Below are positions 32,591 to 40,927 of a stretch of 50,153 bases of DNA, in pieces; within the stretch, counting starts at the first letter, position 1; each line of letters opens with the position of its first letter. The stretch spans positions 1 to 50,153 of the forward strand of contig NZ_CALPCU010000016.1 of NCBI RefSeq assembly GCF_943193085.1, given 5' to 3'. A model generated the notes under the pieces. That model made no database searches, was not told the origin of the DNA, and worked only from the letters and a program-made list of their open reading frames with translations. This DNA comes from Vermiculatibacterium agrestimuris (GTDB lineage Bacteria > Bacillota > Clostridia > Oscillospirales > Oscillospiraceae). Both the position numbers and the translations under genes were made by a program.

Positions 32591-35500
32591 TTAGACCTCC
32601 ACCGCCCGGCCCTCGGAGAAAAACCACAGCACCCGGCGGCACACCGGCCTGCCGGTGATCTCGGCCAGGGCCTTGGCGTAGGCCAGCAGCTGGGGCCTGT
32701 ACTCTCCTGCCCGGGCTGTGAGGGCCTGGCCGTGGACGGCGTCGGTCTTAAAGTCCACCACCACAATGCCCCTGCCGGTCTCGAAATAGCAGTCCACCAC
32801 GCCCTGGAGGAGCACCTGCTCCCCCTCCCCCGCCTGGGGATAGTATTGCCGGGCGGGGGTGAGGATGGAGAACTTGAACTCCCGGCGCAAACTGTCCGAC
32901 GCCAGCATCTCCCGGCCCAGCGGGGAGGAGAAGAAAGCCCAGATCTTCTCCGGCTCCACCGCTCCGGCCTGCTCCGGGGTGAGGAACCGCTCCTCCACCA
33001 GCCGCTCCAGCTCCCCGGCGATCTCCGGGACGCTGCCGCAGCGGCCGAAATCGATGTACTGCATGGCCAGGTGGAGGGCCGTGCCCTTCTGGGTGGGGGT
33101 GAGGCCCAGCCGCTCCACGGCAAACCGGGGCCGCTGGAACTGGATCGGCTGGGCCGGCCGCGGCGCCTCCGCCCACGCCTCCTCGTCCAGCTCCCGCCCC
33201 TTGAGCTGGGTGGCGGTGAGCTTGGAGGGCAGGGCCGCATCTTCGGCATAGGGATAGGCCCAGGCAAACTGCGCCGCCAGATCCCCCGGTTCCGTGTCCT
33301 CACCAGCGGGGCCGGCCGCCCCACCTCTTGCGCGGTGGGGCGGTTGGGCCAGGGGCGCGGCGTCCACCCAGCGGATGTCCCAGGCCGGGCCGAAGTCAAC
33401 GCCGGGGGCCGCCGGCGGGGGGAAGGCCCCCTCTCTTAACGGGGCGGCCTCCGGCCGGGCCAGGGCGGGCAGGAGCACCCACTGGGCGGGACTGGCACAG
33501 TCCAGAAGGGCCTGGGGTTCCACCGGCACGGCGGCGGAGGGCAGGAGCTTGTCCACATCCCGCCGCCCCCCGGTGAGGGCGCAGGTCATAATGAGCTTTT
33601 CCCTGGCCCGGGTCATGGCCACATAGAGCAGCCGCAGCTCCTCCGCCGACAGCTCGTAGTCCATCTGCCGCTCCACCGCCAGGCGGGCCAGGGTGGGGTA
33701 TTCCACCATCCGCTCTACATCCAGCCGCTTGGGCCCCACTCCCAGCTTGGGGTGGAAGAGGATGGGGGCGGTCTGATCCTGGCGGTTGAGCTGGCGGGCC
33801 AGTCCCGCCAGAAACACCACAGGGAACTCCAAGCCCTTGGAGCGGTGGATGCTGAGGATGCGCACCCCCTCCCCCCGGCCTGCGCCGCCGGTGAACACAG
33901 GCCCGCCCTGCTCCTCCAGCCGCTGCAGATAGGTCAGGAAGGGAAAGAGGCCCTTGTGGCCTCCGACCTCAAATCCGCGGGCCAACTGAGCCAGCGCCAG
34001 CAGATTGCCCTGCCGCTTCTCCCCCTCGTCCATGGCGCCGTAGACGCCCAGCAGGTTGGTCTGGTCATAGATCTGCCACAGCAGCCGGTCGCAGCTCTCG
34101 TCCCCCGCCCGCTCCCGCAGAGCCTGGAGCTCGGCAAGAAAGGCCCGGGCGTCCTCGCCGCCGTCCAGGGTGAGGGCGGTATAAAAGTCCTCGGTGGGAG
34201 CGGCGGCCCTGATCTGGGAGAGCCGGTCGGCAGAGAAGGCATACACCGCCGAGCGCAGGGCGGCGATGAGGGCCACATCCTGCCGGGGGTTGTCCACCAC
34301 CCGAAGGAGCGACAGGGCCACCTGGATCTCCGTGGCGGAAAAGAAGTCCCCGCTCCCCTCCGCCTCCCAGGGAATATCCTGCTCGGCCAGCGCGGCGGCG
34401 TAGTGGCGCAGCACCGTCCCCGGCGAGCGCAGGAGGATGACCATATCCCCGGCCCGGACAGGCCGCACTCCCCCCTCTCCGTCAGAGACGGGGAACCCTT
34501 CATCGAGCAGTTCTCTGGCCCTGCGGGCCACGAAACGGGCCTCCAGCAGATCCCGGGGCGGTCTGGGGCCGGTCTCCTCCCCCTCGCCGGCCAGGGAGCA
34601 GTCCAGCGCGTCCAGCTCCAGGGCGTAGTTCCCCGCCTCCTCCGCCGGGAAGCTGCCGCCGGGGATGAGGGCCTCGTCGTCGGTGTAGTCCATCTCACCA
34701 AAGGTCTCGCTCATCACCGCCCGAAACAGGTAGTTGCACCCCTCCAGCACCTGGGGCCGGGAGCGGAAATTCCGGGACAGAAGCACCCGCCGCGGTTCCC
34801 CCTCCTCCGCCGCCTCCCAGGGCTTGTAGGCGCGGTACTTGGACAGGAAAATGGTGGGGTCGGCCAGCCGGAAGCGGTAGATGGACTGCTTCACATCCCC
34901 CACCATGAAAAGATCCTTGCCCCCGTCCGTCAGGGCGGTGAAGATGGCGTTCTGTACGGCGTTGGTGTCCTGGTACTCGTCCACCATCACCTCGTCGAAC
35001 CGCTCCCCCCAGCGGCGGGCCAGCTCAGTGGGCTGCCCAGCCCCGTCCAGGAGGAGCTTTGCCGCCATGTGCTCCAGGTCGGAAAAGTCCAGCACCCCCC
35101 GGCGGGCCTTCTGGGCGGCGTAGGCCCTGTCGAAATCCCGCACCAGTGCGAACAGCCCCCGGATGGCGGGGAACACGGCCCGCATATCGGCCAAAAAACC
35201 GGCGGAGTCGTCGGAAAAAAGCTGTGCGATGCGCTTCAAGCGCTTTTTGCAGTCCTCCCGCACCAGCTTGATCCGCTCCAGGGCATAGGGGTCCTCACAG
35301 CCCCGGGAGCTGCCCAGCCGGGGGAATTCCACCTGGACGCGTGCCCTGGCGGCGTCCCAGCCCTCCTCGGTGGCCCGCGACAGAGCCTTCAGGCCCTCGC
35401 AGGTGACCTCCAGACTGGGAAGGTAGGCCTTTTGCAGAACCGCGTCTCCGCCGCACAGCGCCATGGCCTGCTCCATCCGCCCCGCCCAGTATTCCGCCTG

Positions 35501-36163
35501 GCGGCGGGCGTCGGCCAGCAGCAGCTCCCCCCAAACGGTGGCCCCCGCGTCCTCTACCCCCTCCAGGGCAAAGGCCCGCTCCTGCTCCGAGAGCCAGCCC
35601 TCCGGATCGGGGTGGCTCTGGATACGGCCCCGGATATCCAGAACGATCTGCATAAGCCGGGTGTCGTCCCGCCCGGCGGACATGGCGTCCACCAGCACAG
35701 CAAAATCACTGCCCGGCATGATGGTCTCATACCGCTTGTCCAACACGCCGTTAAGGGCCTCCTCCATAAGGCTCAGGCCCTCGCTTTCGTCGCACAGGCG
35801 GAAGTCGGCGTCCAGCTCCAGCCGGTGGCCCTCCTCCCGCAAAAGCTGGGCGCAGAAGGCGTGTACCGTGGAGATCTGCGCTTTATAGACCAGCGTGGCC
35901 TGCCGGCGGAGAAAGGCGTCTCCGGGCCGCTGGCTCAGCCGCTCGGAGAGCTCGGAGACCACCCGCCCCCGCAGCTCAGCGGCGGCGGCGCGGGTATAGG
36001 TGATGACCAGGAAGCGGTCAATGTCCGTCCCCTCCTCCACCCGGGACAGCAGCCGTTCTACCAGCACCCGGGTCTTACCAGACCCCGCGGCGGCAGAGAC
36101 CAGCAGGCCGCTTCCCCGGTGGGAGACGGCCTGGCCCTGTTCTCTTGTCAGTGCGAAGGGCAT
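32591..36163 (-). CDS. addA: AddA, helicase-nuclease subunit of AddAB
   Basis: The 1190-residue protein is an SF1 helicase fused to a RecB-type nuclease, acting with AddB to resect double-strand breaks up to Chi. Walker A is SAAAGSGKTRVLVERLL (about 23-39), motif II is VMVDEYQDTNAVQ, motif III MVGDVKQSIYRF, motif VI LLYVAMTRAREKLI. The C-terminal nuclease core shows GTALHLAMQYIDFG and VVVDFKTDAVHG. GGAGGGAGG precedes the ATG. Length fits (about 1200). It is the third gene behind addB and an Ntn hydrolase gene. Confidence 0.95.
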   Translation of the reverse strand: MPFALTREQGQAVSHRGSGLLVSAAAGSGKTRVLVERLLSRVEEGTDIDRFLVITYTRAAAAELRGRVVSELSERLSQRPGDAFLRRQATLVYKAQISTVHAFCAQLLREEGHRLELDADFRLCDESEGLSLMEEALNGVLDKRYETIMPGSDFAVLVDAMSAGRDDTRLMQIVLDIRGRIQSHPDPEGWLSEQERAFALEGVEDAGATVWGELLLADARRQAEYWAGRMEQAMALCGGDAVLQKAYLPSLEVTCEGLKALSRATEEGWDAARARVQVEFPRLGSSRGCEDPYALERIKLVREDCKKRLKRIAQLFSDDSAGFLADMRAVFPAIRGLFALVRDFDRAYAAQKARRGVLDFSDLEHMAAKLLLDGAGQPTELARRWGERFDEVMVDEYQDTNAVQNAIFTALTDGGKDLFMVGDVKQSIYRFRLADPTIFLSKYRAYKPWEAAEEGEPRRVLLSRNFRSRPQVLEGCNYLFRAVMSETFGEMDYTDDEALIPGGSFPAEEAGNYALELDALDCSLAGEGEETGPRPPRDLLEARFVARRARELLDEGFPVSDGEGGVRPVRAGDMVILLRSPGTVLRHYAAALAEQDIPWEAEGSGDFFSATEIQVALSLLRVVDNPRQDVALIAALRSAVYAFSADRLSQIRAAAPTEDFYTALTLDGGEDARAFLAELQALRERAGDESCDRLLWQIYDQTNLLGVYGAMDEGEKRQGNLLALAQLARGFEVGGHKGLFPFLTYLQRLEEQGGPVFTGGAGRGEGVRILSIHRSKGLEFPVVFLAGLARQLNRQDQTAPILFHPKLGVGPKRLDVERMVEYPTLARLAVERQMDYELSAEELRLLYVAMTRAREKLIMTCALTGGRRDVDKLLPSAAVPVEPQALLDCASPAQWVLLPALARPEAAPLREGAFPPPAAPGVDFGPAWDIRWVDAAPLAQPPHRARGGAAGPAGEDTEPGDLAAQFAWAYPYAEDAALPSKLTATQLKGRELDEEAWAEAPRPAQPIQFQRPRFAVERLGLTPTQKGTALHLAMQYIDFGRCGSVPEIAGELERLVEERFLTPEQAGAVEPEKIWAFFSSPLGREMLASDSLRREFKFSILTPARQYYPQAGEGEQVLLQGVVDCYFETGRGIVVVDFKTDAVHGQALTARAGEYRPQLLAYAKALAEITGRPVCRRVLWFFSEGRAVEV

Positions 36164-36182
36164 GGCCCTCCCTCCTCTTCTG

Positions 36183-37271
36183 TCAGCTTCTGCGCCTCAT
36201 CTCCACCACGCCCCCCTGGGGGTACCGGCAGATCTCGTGGTGCTCTATGCTCTCCTTGGAGCATCGCTCCAGCGTCAGCTTCGTCCACACGCTGACCCCG
36301 CAAGGCCGCATATAGATGGCCCGCTCCCCCAGGTCGTACATCACCAGATACTGGGTGTAGCTGGGCAGGCTTCTGATGGGCCCATTCTCCTTGTCGAAAG
36401 CGGTATAGTGGAATATCCCCTGGCTGTAGGGCTCCATCACAGGGCACATCAGCCCGCTTCCCAGGGGCAGGATCCGGTCATCGGGGAAATCCTTCCCCTC
36501 CCTGTTCAGAAAGCTCATCACCGCCATGCGGACAAACCGGTCATAGGAGGCGTAGGAGGCGGGAAAGATGCCCCCCATACAGCAGTGCTCCGCCCCGCAG
36601 TCCGCCGTCACCGTCATGCCGTTGAGGGTGATGGAGCAGGGCTCCTCCTTCCCCCAGGTCAGCTCGGGAGAATTGGCCAGAAACCAGCGCAGATTGTCCA
36701 ACTGCTTTGGATAGGGCGGCGAGTTGGTCATAAGGCCCAGATTCTCCTCATACACCGTCAGCATCCCCGGCCGCTCCGGGTCTGCGGCCTCCAAAATGAC
36801 GCACTTTCCCGACCTGTCCACGAACATATAGTGGACATTGGCGGGAACCATCTCCCACTCCGCGGGCACATCCAGGATCTGGATCTTTTCCGCGGCCTTG
36901 GCCACCTCCGCTGTCGAGACGCAGTTCCCCAGCAGCCAGGTCACCAGTTCCATCCCCATGATCCCCAGGTAACCGGGCTGAGCCGTGGGCGCGCTGGTGC
37001 CGTCGTAGAGCGCCAGCAGTCCTCCCGTCAGTCCCGCGTCATTGATCCCGTCCAGGAGCCATGTATCCAGAGGGCTGTAGGTGACCCCCAGCAGGGCGTG
37101 CTTGAGCGTCAGCTTCTCTCCCCCGCTGAGATCCAGGCGCTTTCCCTTGGGAACGGAGACCATATGGCTCCCCTCTTCCCAGATGTTCCCCCCAATGTCA
37201 CAGGTGCGGAACCAGTACGGTTTCCCAGCGTTGGAGGTCAGCTTAACCGCTGTGCAGTCGGAAACGAACAT
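36183..37271 (-). CDS. choloylglycine hydrolase/penicillin acylase-family Ntn hydrolase
   Basis: The 362-residue enzyme belongs to the linear-amide hydrolases that include bile salt hydrolase and penicillin V acylase. Its nucleophile cysteine is residue 6 (MFVSDCTAV), not residue 2. Arg 22 and Asp 25 keep the exact spacing of Arg 18 and Asp 21 in bile salt hydrolase. The DGINDAGLTGG asparagine, the TNSPPYPKQLDNL asparagine and the SYDRFVRMA arginine are also present. So all catalytic residues look intact and a five-residue propeptide must be cut off, by autocatalysis in known relatives. The ATG is firm since GGGAGG lies 8 bases upstream. The substrate, whether conjugated bile acid, penicillin V, N-acyl amide or quorum signal, is open. 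There is no signal peptide. Confidence 0.88.
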   Translation of the reverse strand: MFVSDCTAVKLTSNAGKPYWFRTCDIGGNIWEEGSHMVSVPKGKRLDLSGGEKLTLKHALLGVTYSPLDTWLLDGINDAGLTGGLLALYDGTSAPTAQPGYLGIMGMELVTWLLGNCVSTAEVAKAAEKIQILDVPAEWEMVPANVHYMFVDRSGKCVILEAADPERPGMLTVYEENLGLMTNSPPYPKQLDNLRWFLANSPELTWGKEEPCSITLNGMTVTADCGAEHCCMGGIFPASYASYDRFVRMAVMSFLNREGKDFPDDRILPLGSGLMCPVMEPYSQGIFHYTAFDKENGPIRSLPSYTQYLVMYDLGERAIYMRPCGVSVWTKLTLERCSKESIEHHEICRYPQGGVVEMRRRS

Positions 37272-37303
37272 GAAGAATTCCTCCCAAATAGAATGTCGGA
37301 GTT

Positions 37304-37327
37304 GGATCCGGCGCCTCTGCCGGATCC
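37304..37327 (-). repeat. perfect hairpin between addB and the Ntn hydrolase gene
   Basis: GGATCCGGC and GCCGGATCC form a nine-base-pair stem with a six-base loop in the 68-base gap. No T-run follows on the minus strand, so it is not a standard terminator; it may stabilise the 3' end of the addB message or reduce downstream expression. Confidence 0.6.
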
Positions 37328-37339
37328 CGGCTCTCCATC

Positions 37340-40300
37340 CTATTCTTCCCCCTTCTCCAGCTGTTCCCAAAATTCTTTTGCCCTGACCCCCGGCAGCCAC
37401 CGCCTGCAGTCGCCGCCCACTCCTTCCCGGAACTGGCAGGCAGCGGCGTAATCGCACCACTGGCAGGCATTGTGCTGGGGGCCGCGCCAGAAGGGATCGG
37501 CGGCAATATTCCCCGCCGAAAGCTCGGCGGCCACATCCTCCAGCACCTTCCGGGTGTGCCGTTCCAGCCGCCCCAGCCGCTCGGCGGAGACCAGGGCGTC
37601 CCCGGTGAGCGCTCCGCTGGTCTTGCTCAGGCGCAGGGGCAGGAACCGGGGGCCTTCCTCTCCCCCATGCTCCATGGCCTGGAGCACGTCCGCCTCCTCC
37701 AGTACCAGGCCCTTGCGCCGCAGCTGGCTGTCCACCGCCTTCTGCCGCTCTTCCTCAGTCATCTCCCGGCTCCCGGCCACCACCGTATCCCGGGCGGGGA
37801 GATAGAGCACTCCCGCGGGAACGATCTCCCTGCCAAAGAGGGCCTTTCCCTCCTCCCGGAGGGTAAAGAGGTAGAGGAGCATTTGCAGTCCCAGGCCGTT
37901 CCACACGTCCGTAAGGTCAAAGCTCTTCCGTCCGGTCTTGTAGTCCACCACCCGCAGATAGAGCTTGCCGTCCTTTTCCCAGCCGTCCACCCGGTCCACA
38001 AAGCCGGAGACCGACACCGTGAGGCCGTCCACGGTGAGCTCCACCGGCGGCAGCTCCTTGTCCTTCCCAAAGCCCAGCTCGAAGGCGATGGGCTTAAAGT
38101 CGGAGCGGGAGAGCTCCTCGCAGACGTTCTTCACCACGGCGTACACCGACTTTTCCAGCCGGCGGAAGAGATAGCGGAACCGGGGGGTCTCCCCCTCCAG
38201 ACCGCCCAGCTCTTCCTCCACGTACCGCTCCACCACGGCGGAGACCTCTTCCCGGCTGGGGATGGCCTCACCCTGCCGCTCCTTGAGGATGTGCTCCAGC
38301 ACGTAGTGGACGAAGGTGCCGTATTCCGGGGCCTGGAATCCGGCGGATCTCCGGGCTTTGGCCTTCAGCCCGTACTGCATAAAATAGGAAAAATGGCAGG
38401 AGTTGTACTTGTCCAGCCGGGAGGCGGACATGGGCACCCGGAGGCCATAGAGGCTCTCCACCGAGGGGCGGGTCAGGCTCCCCCGCTCCATGCCCTGGGC
38501 CCGCTCCACCCGTTCCACCAGGGGCGCGTACTGCGGGATCGCCTTCAGCGCCGCCCCCACCCGGGCCTGCCGTCCCGCCAGCTCCAAAGCGGGCCGGGGC
38601 GCCGCCAGGCGGAAGGCGTCCTTCAGGTTCCCCTCGTCCACCACGGCCAGGTCGGGGAAAAGGGTGCGCAGCTTCTTCACCAGAAAGGAGGGCTGCCGCT
38701 CCTCTCCGCCGCTGTCCCGGGTGGGCCAGCTCACCACCAGCCGTTCCGAGGGCAGGGCGCAGGTCTCATAGACAATGGTCATCTCCCGCCAGAGCTTGTC
38801 GGTCAGCTTGGGCGCGCTTTCCAAACCGTAGGCGGCCAGTACCGCCCGGTCATCGTCGTTCATCAGGCCGGGGGAGGGCGCCGCGGCGGGAATAGAGCCG
38901 TCGTCCGCCCCCAGTACATAAAGGACTTTGCAGTATTTGTGCGCCAGCCGGGGCATCTCCCCCGCCGTGATCTGATCCAGCGACACGGGAATGGCCCCCA
39001 CCTGGTATTGGGAGAGCACCAGCTTGAACAGCCGGGTAAACTCCTCCCAGTCCATGGGGGTGTCTCCCAGCAGCTCGGCGCACTGCTCCAGTGCGGCGCA
39101 GAGGATCTCCCACAGCTGCCCATACTCGGCGGCCAGTTCCTCCCGGCCCCTCTCCCGCAGGGTCTGGGCGCGCTGGGTCAGCCGCTGGGCCAGGCCGATG
39201 TCCTCCAGATAGCCGTAAAGGGCCAGGGCCAGTCCCCGGCCGGTCTTCTCCTGGGTCAGACGCAGTTTTTCCAAGGGGGCGGCCACCTTGCGCCGGAGGG
39301 CGTCCAGCTCCGCCACCGCCGCCCGCTCCCCATCGTGCCATACCCCGCCGTAACCGTCTGGGTGCATATTCCACTCGCTCTTCTGCGTCCAGCGGCTTCC
39401 CCGAACGTCCCATTTGAGCACGTAGTTCTCCAGCCGGTCTACCTCGTCGAGGGTAAGCCCCGCCAGGCCGGTCTTGAGGCAGCGGAACACATCCTCATAG
39501 CGGTAATCTCCCGCCACCGCGTCCAGGGCGGCGGTGATGAGGGTCAGGATGGGCTTTTGCAGCACGTCGTCCATGCGGGCCAGGAACACGGGAAGGCCGT
39601 ACCGGGGAAAGATCTGGTCGATAAGCGGGCCATAGACCTCCATGCTTCGGGCGGTGACCGCCAGCTCCCGGCAGCGGTAGCCCTCCTCCCGGAGCAGCCG
39701 CCGCAGCTCGGCGGCGCACCGCTCCACCTCGGCGTAAGGACTGCCGGCCCGGTAGAGCTCCACCTCCCGGGGCGCGCCCTTCAACGGCACGATCACCGGC
39801 TCAAAGAGGCGGCGCTCCACCTGCTTCAGCGTCTCCGCGCCCGGGGCGGAACGCTCCGTGCGCACCTGGGCCTCTGCCTCCACACCGCAGCGGCGGGCCA
39901 GGTCGATGAGCTTCCAGGCCGTCCGCCGGGCGGGGGCGAACACATCCTCGTCACTGCCCTCCAGAGCGTTGCAGGTAAGGGCCACAGTGACGGACTGCGC
40001 CTGGGTCAGAAGCTGCTCCAACACCAGCCGCTCCTGGGCGGTAAAGTCGGTAAAGGCGTCGAAATAGATATCCTTTCCCCTGGCCCAGGGGCATGTCTCC
40101 AGAACGTGGGCCAGCTTGGTGAGCCTGTCCCTCGGGTCGGCCCCCTTCGTCTCCGTAAAGGCGTCGTAGGCGCCCAAAATGAGAGACAGATCGTAGAATT
40201 TGTCCCCGATCTCGCCGGGCTTTCCCTGCTCCGCCTCCAACTCTCCAGACACCTCCAGCAGCCGCTGGGCGGTGATGGAGGCGGCCTTGCACTCGTCCAC

Positions 40301-40663
40301 TGTGGCCGCCAGCTGGGCGAGAAACTGGGGCTTCCGGGAGGGGCGGGCATAGACCCGAAGCTCCTCCGCCACAGCCTTTAAGGCCACGTCCATCAAAAGC
40401 AGCCGGCCGCCCGCGTCCAGGGTGGGCTCCGCCAGTCCGCCATGGACGGAGAAGACCCGGCTGGCCAGCCGGGTGAAGGAGAGCACCTCGGCGTGGAGGC
40501 TGACCGCGTTGCCCGCCACGGCGCAGAGATTCCGCTCCGCGTCGTGGGAGTGCTGCTCGGGAACAATGAGCACCTGAGGCCGGCTACTGGCCCTCTGGGC
40601 GATGGTCTTCAGCATATCGGCGGACTTGCCGGTGCCCGCCCGGCCTAAGATCAGCTTGAGCAC
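37340..40663 (-). CDS. addB: AddB, second subunit of the AddAB helicase-nuclease
   Basis: The 1107-residue subunit starts with a Walker A (LILGRAGTGKSADML, about 3-17), carries an inactive helicase core, and ends in a second nuclease domain with RVVDYKTGRKSFDL. The [4Fe-4S] ligands are seen as NSCHFSYFMQYG and the C-terminal CQWCDYAAAC. GTG is used as the start since GGAGG lies 7 bases upstream; the open frame before it runs through the promoter. Length fits clostridial AddB (1100-1160). It leads the unit with the Ntn hydrolase and addA. Confidence 0.94.
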   Translation of the reverse strand: MLKLILGRAGTGKSADMLKTIAQRASSRPQVLIVPEQHSHDAERNLCAVAGNAVSLHAEVLSFTRLASRVFSVHGGLAEPTLDAGGRLLLMDVALKAVAEELRVYARPSRKPQFLAQLAATVDECKAASITAQRLLEVSGELEAEQGKPGEIGDKFYDLSLILGAYDAFTETKGADPRDRLTKLAHVLETCPWARGKDIYFDAFTDFTAQERLVLEQLLTQAQSVTVALTCNALEGSDEDVFAPARRTAWKLIDLARRCGVEAEAQVRTERSAPGAETLKQVERRLFEPVIVPLKGAPREVELYRAGSPYAEVERCAAELRRLLREEGYRCRELAVTARSMEVYGPLIDQIFPRYGLPVFLARMDDVLQKPILTLITAALDAVAGDYRYEDVFRCLKTGLAGLTLDEVDRLENYVLKWDVRGSRWTQKSEWNMHPDGYGGVWHDGERAAVAELDALRRKVAAPLEKLRLTQEKTGRGLALALYGYLEDIGLAQRLTQRAQTLRERGREELAAEYGQLWEILCAALEQCAELLGDTPMDWEEFTRLFKLVLSQYQVGAIPVSLDQITAGEMPRLAHKYCKVLYVLGADDGSIPAAAPSPGLMNDDDRAVLAAYGLESAPKLTDKLWREMTIVYETCALPSERLVVSWPTRDSGGEERQPSFLVKKLRTLFPDLAVVDEGNLKDAFRLAAPRPALELAGRQARVGAALKAIPQYAPLVERVERAQGMERGSLTRPSVESLYGLRVPMSASRLDKYNSCHFSYFMQYGLKAKARRSAGFQAPEYGTFVHYVLEHILKERQGEAIPSREEVSAVVERYVEEELGGLEGETPRFRYLFRRLEKSVYAVVKNVCEELSRSDFKPIAFELGFGKDKELPPVELTVDGLTVSVSGFVDRVDGWEKDGKLYLRVVDYKTGRKSFDLTDVWNGLGLQMLLYLFTLREEGKALFGREIVPAGVLYLPARDTVVAGSREMTEEERQKAVDSQLRRKGLVLEEADVLQAMEHGGEEGPRFLPLRLSKTSGALTGDALVSAERLGRLERHTRKVLEDVAAELSAGNIAADPFWRGPQHNACQWCDYAAACQFREGVGGDCRRWLPGVRAKEFWEQLEKGEE

Positions 40664-40702
40664 GACGCCGCCTCCTTTCCCGGAATTTTGCCGTTTTCCG
40701 CT

Positions 40703-40708
40703 ATTATA
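40703..40708 (-). promoter_or_regulatory. -10 box of a likely addB promoter
   Basis: A perfect TATAAT on the minus strand 40 bases before the addB GTG, in the only AT-rich part of the gap. The -35 region is a T-rich stretch without a good consensus match. Confidence 0.4.
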
Positions 40709-40834
40709 ACACAGATAAGCAAAAAAAGAACCACCGGAAGCTCCACACAAACCCAAAACCTCAAATTTGGAAATCCCCAACGGGGCACAGCCCGCCGTGC
40801 CCGCCTGGGCCGTCCCCCGCCGGGGCAAAAGGGC

Positions 40835-40874
40835 GCAAAACAGCCCGGACACAGAAATGTCCGGGCTGTTTTGC
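40835..40874. terminator. long terminator hairpin behind the 4-hydroxybutyrate operon
   Basis: A perfect 17-base-pair stem (40835-40851 with 40858-40874, loop of six), containing A4 and T4 at its base. It lies 54 bases past the CoA-transferase stop. The rest of the 264-base gap to addB holds only the addB promoter and GC-rich sequence. Confidence 0.75.
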
Positions 40875-40927
40875 GTCACAGGGTCTCCCCCTTTGACGCA
40901 CATATCGCATTTTTATAAAAGGCCGGT

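Noticed and set aside
33752..36295. 847-codon plus-strand open frame opposite addA
   Set aside because: No ribosome site, no domain, composition typical of an antisense frame. The minus-strand frame has all the AddA motifs.
37472..40381. 969-codon plus-strand open frame opposite addB
   Set aside because: Antisense shadow of a GC-rich gene; the translated peptide is Gly/Leu/His-rich without recognisable motifs.
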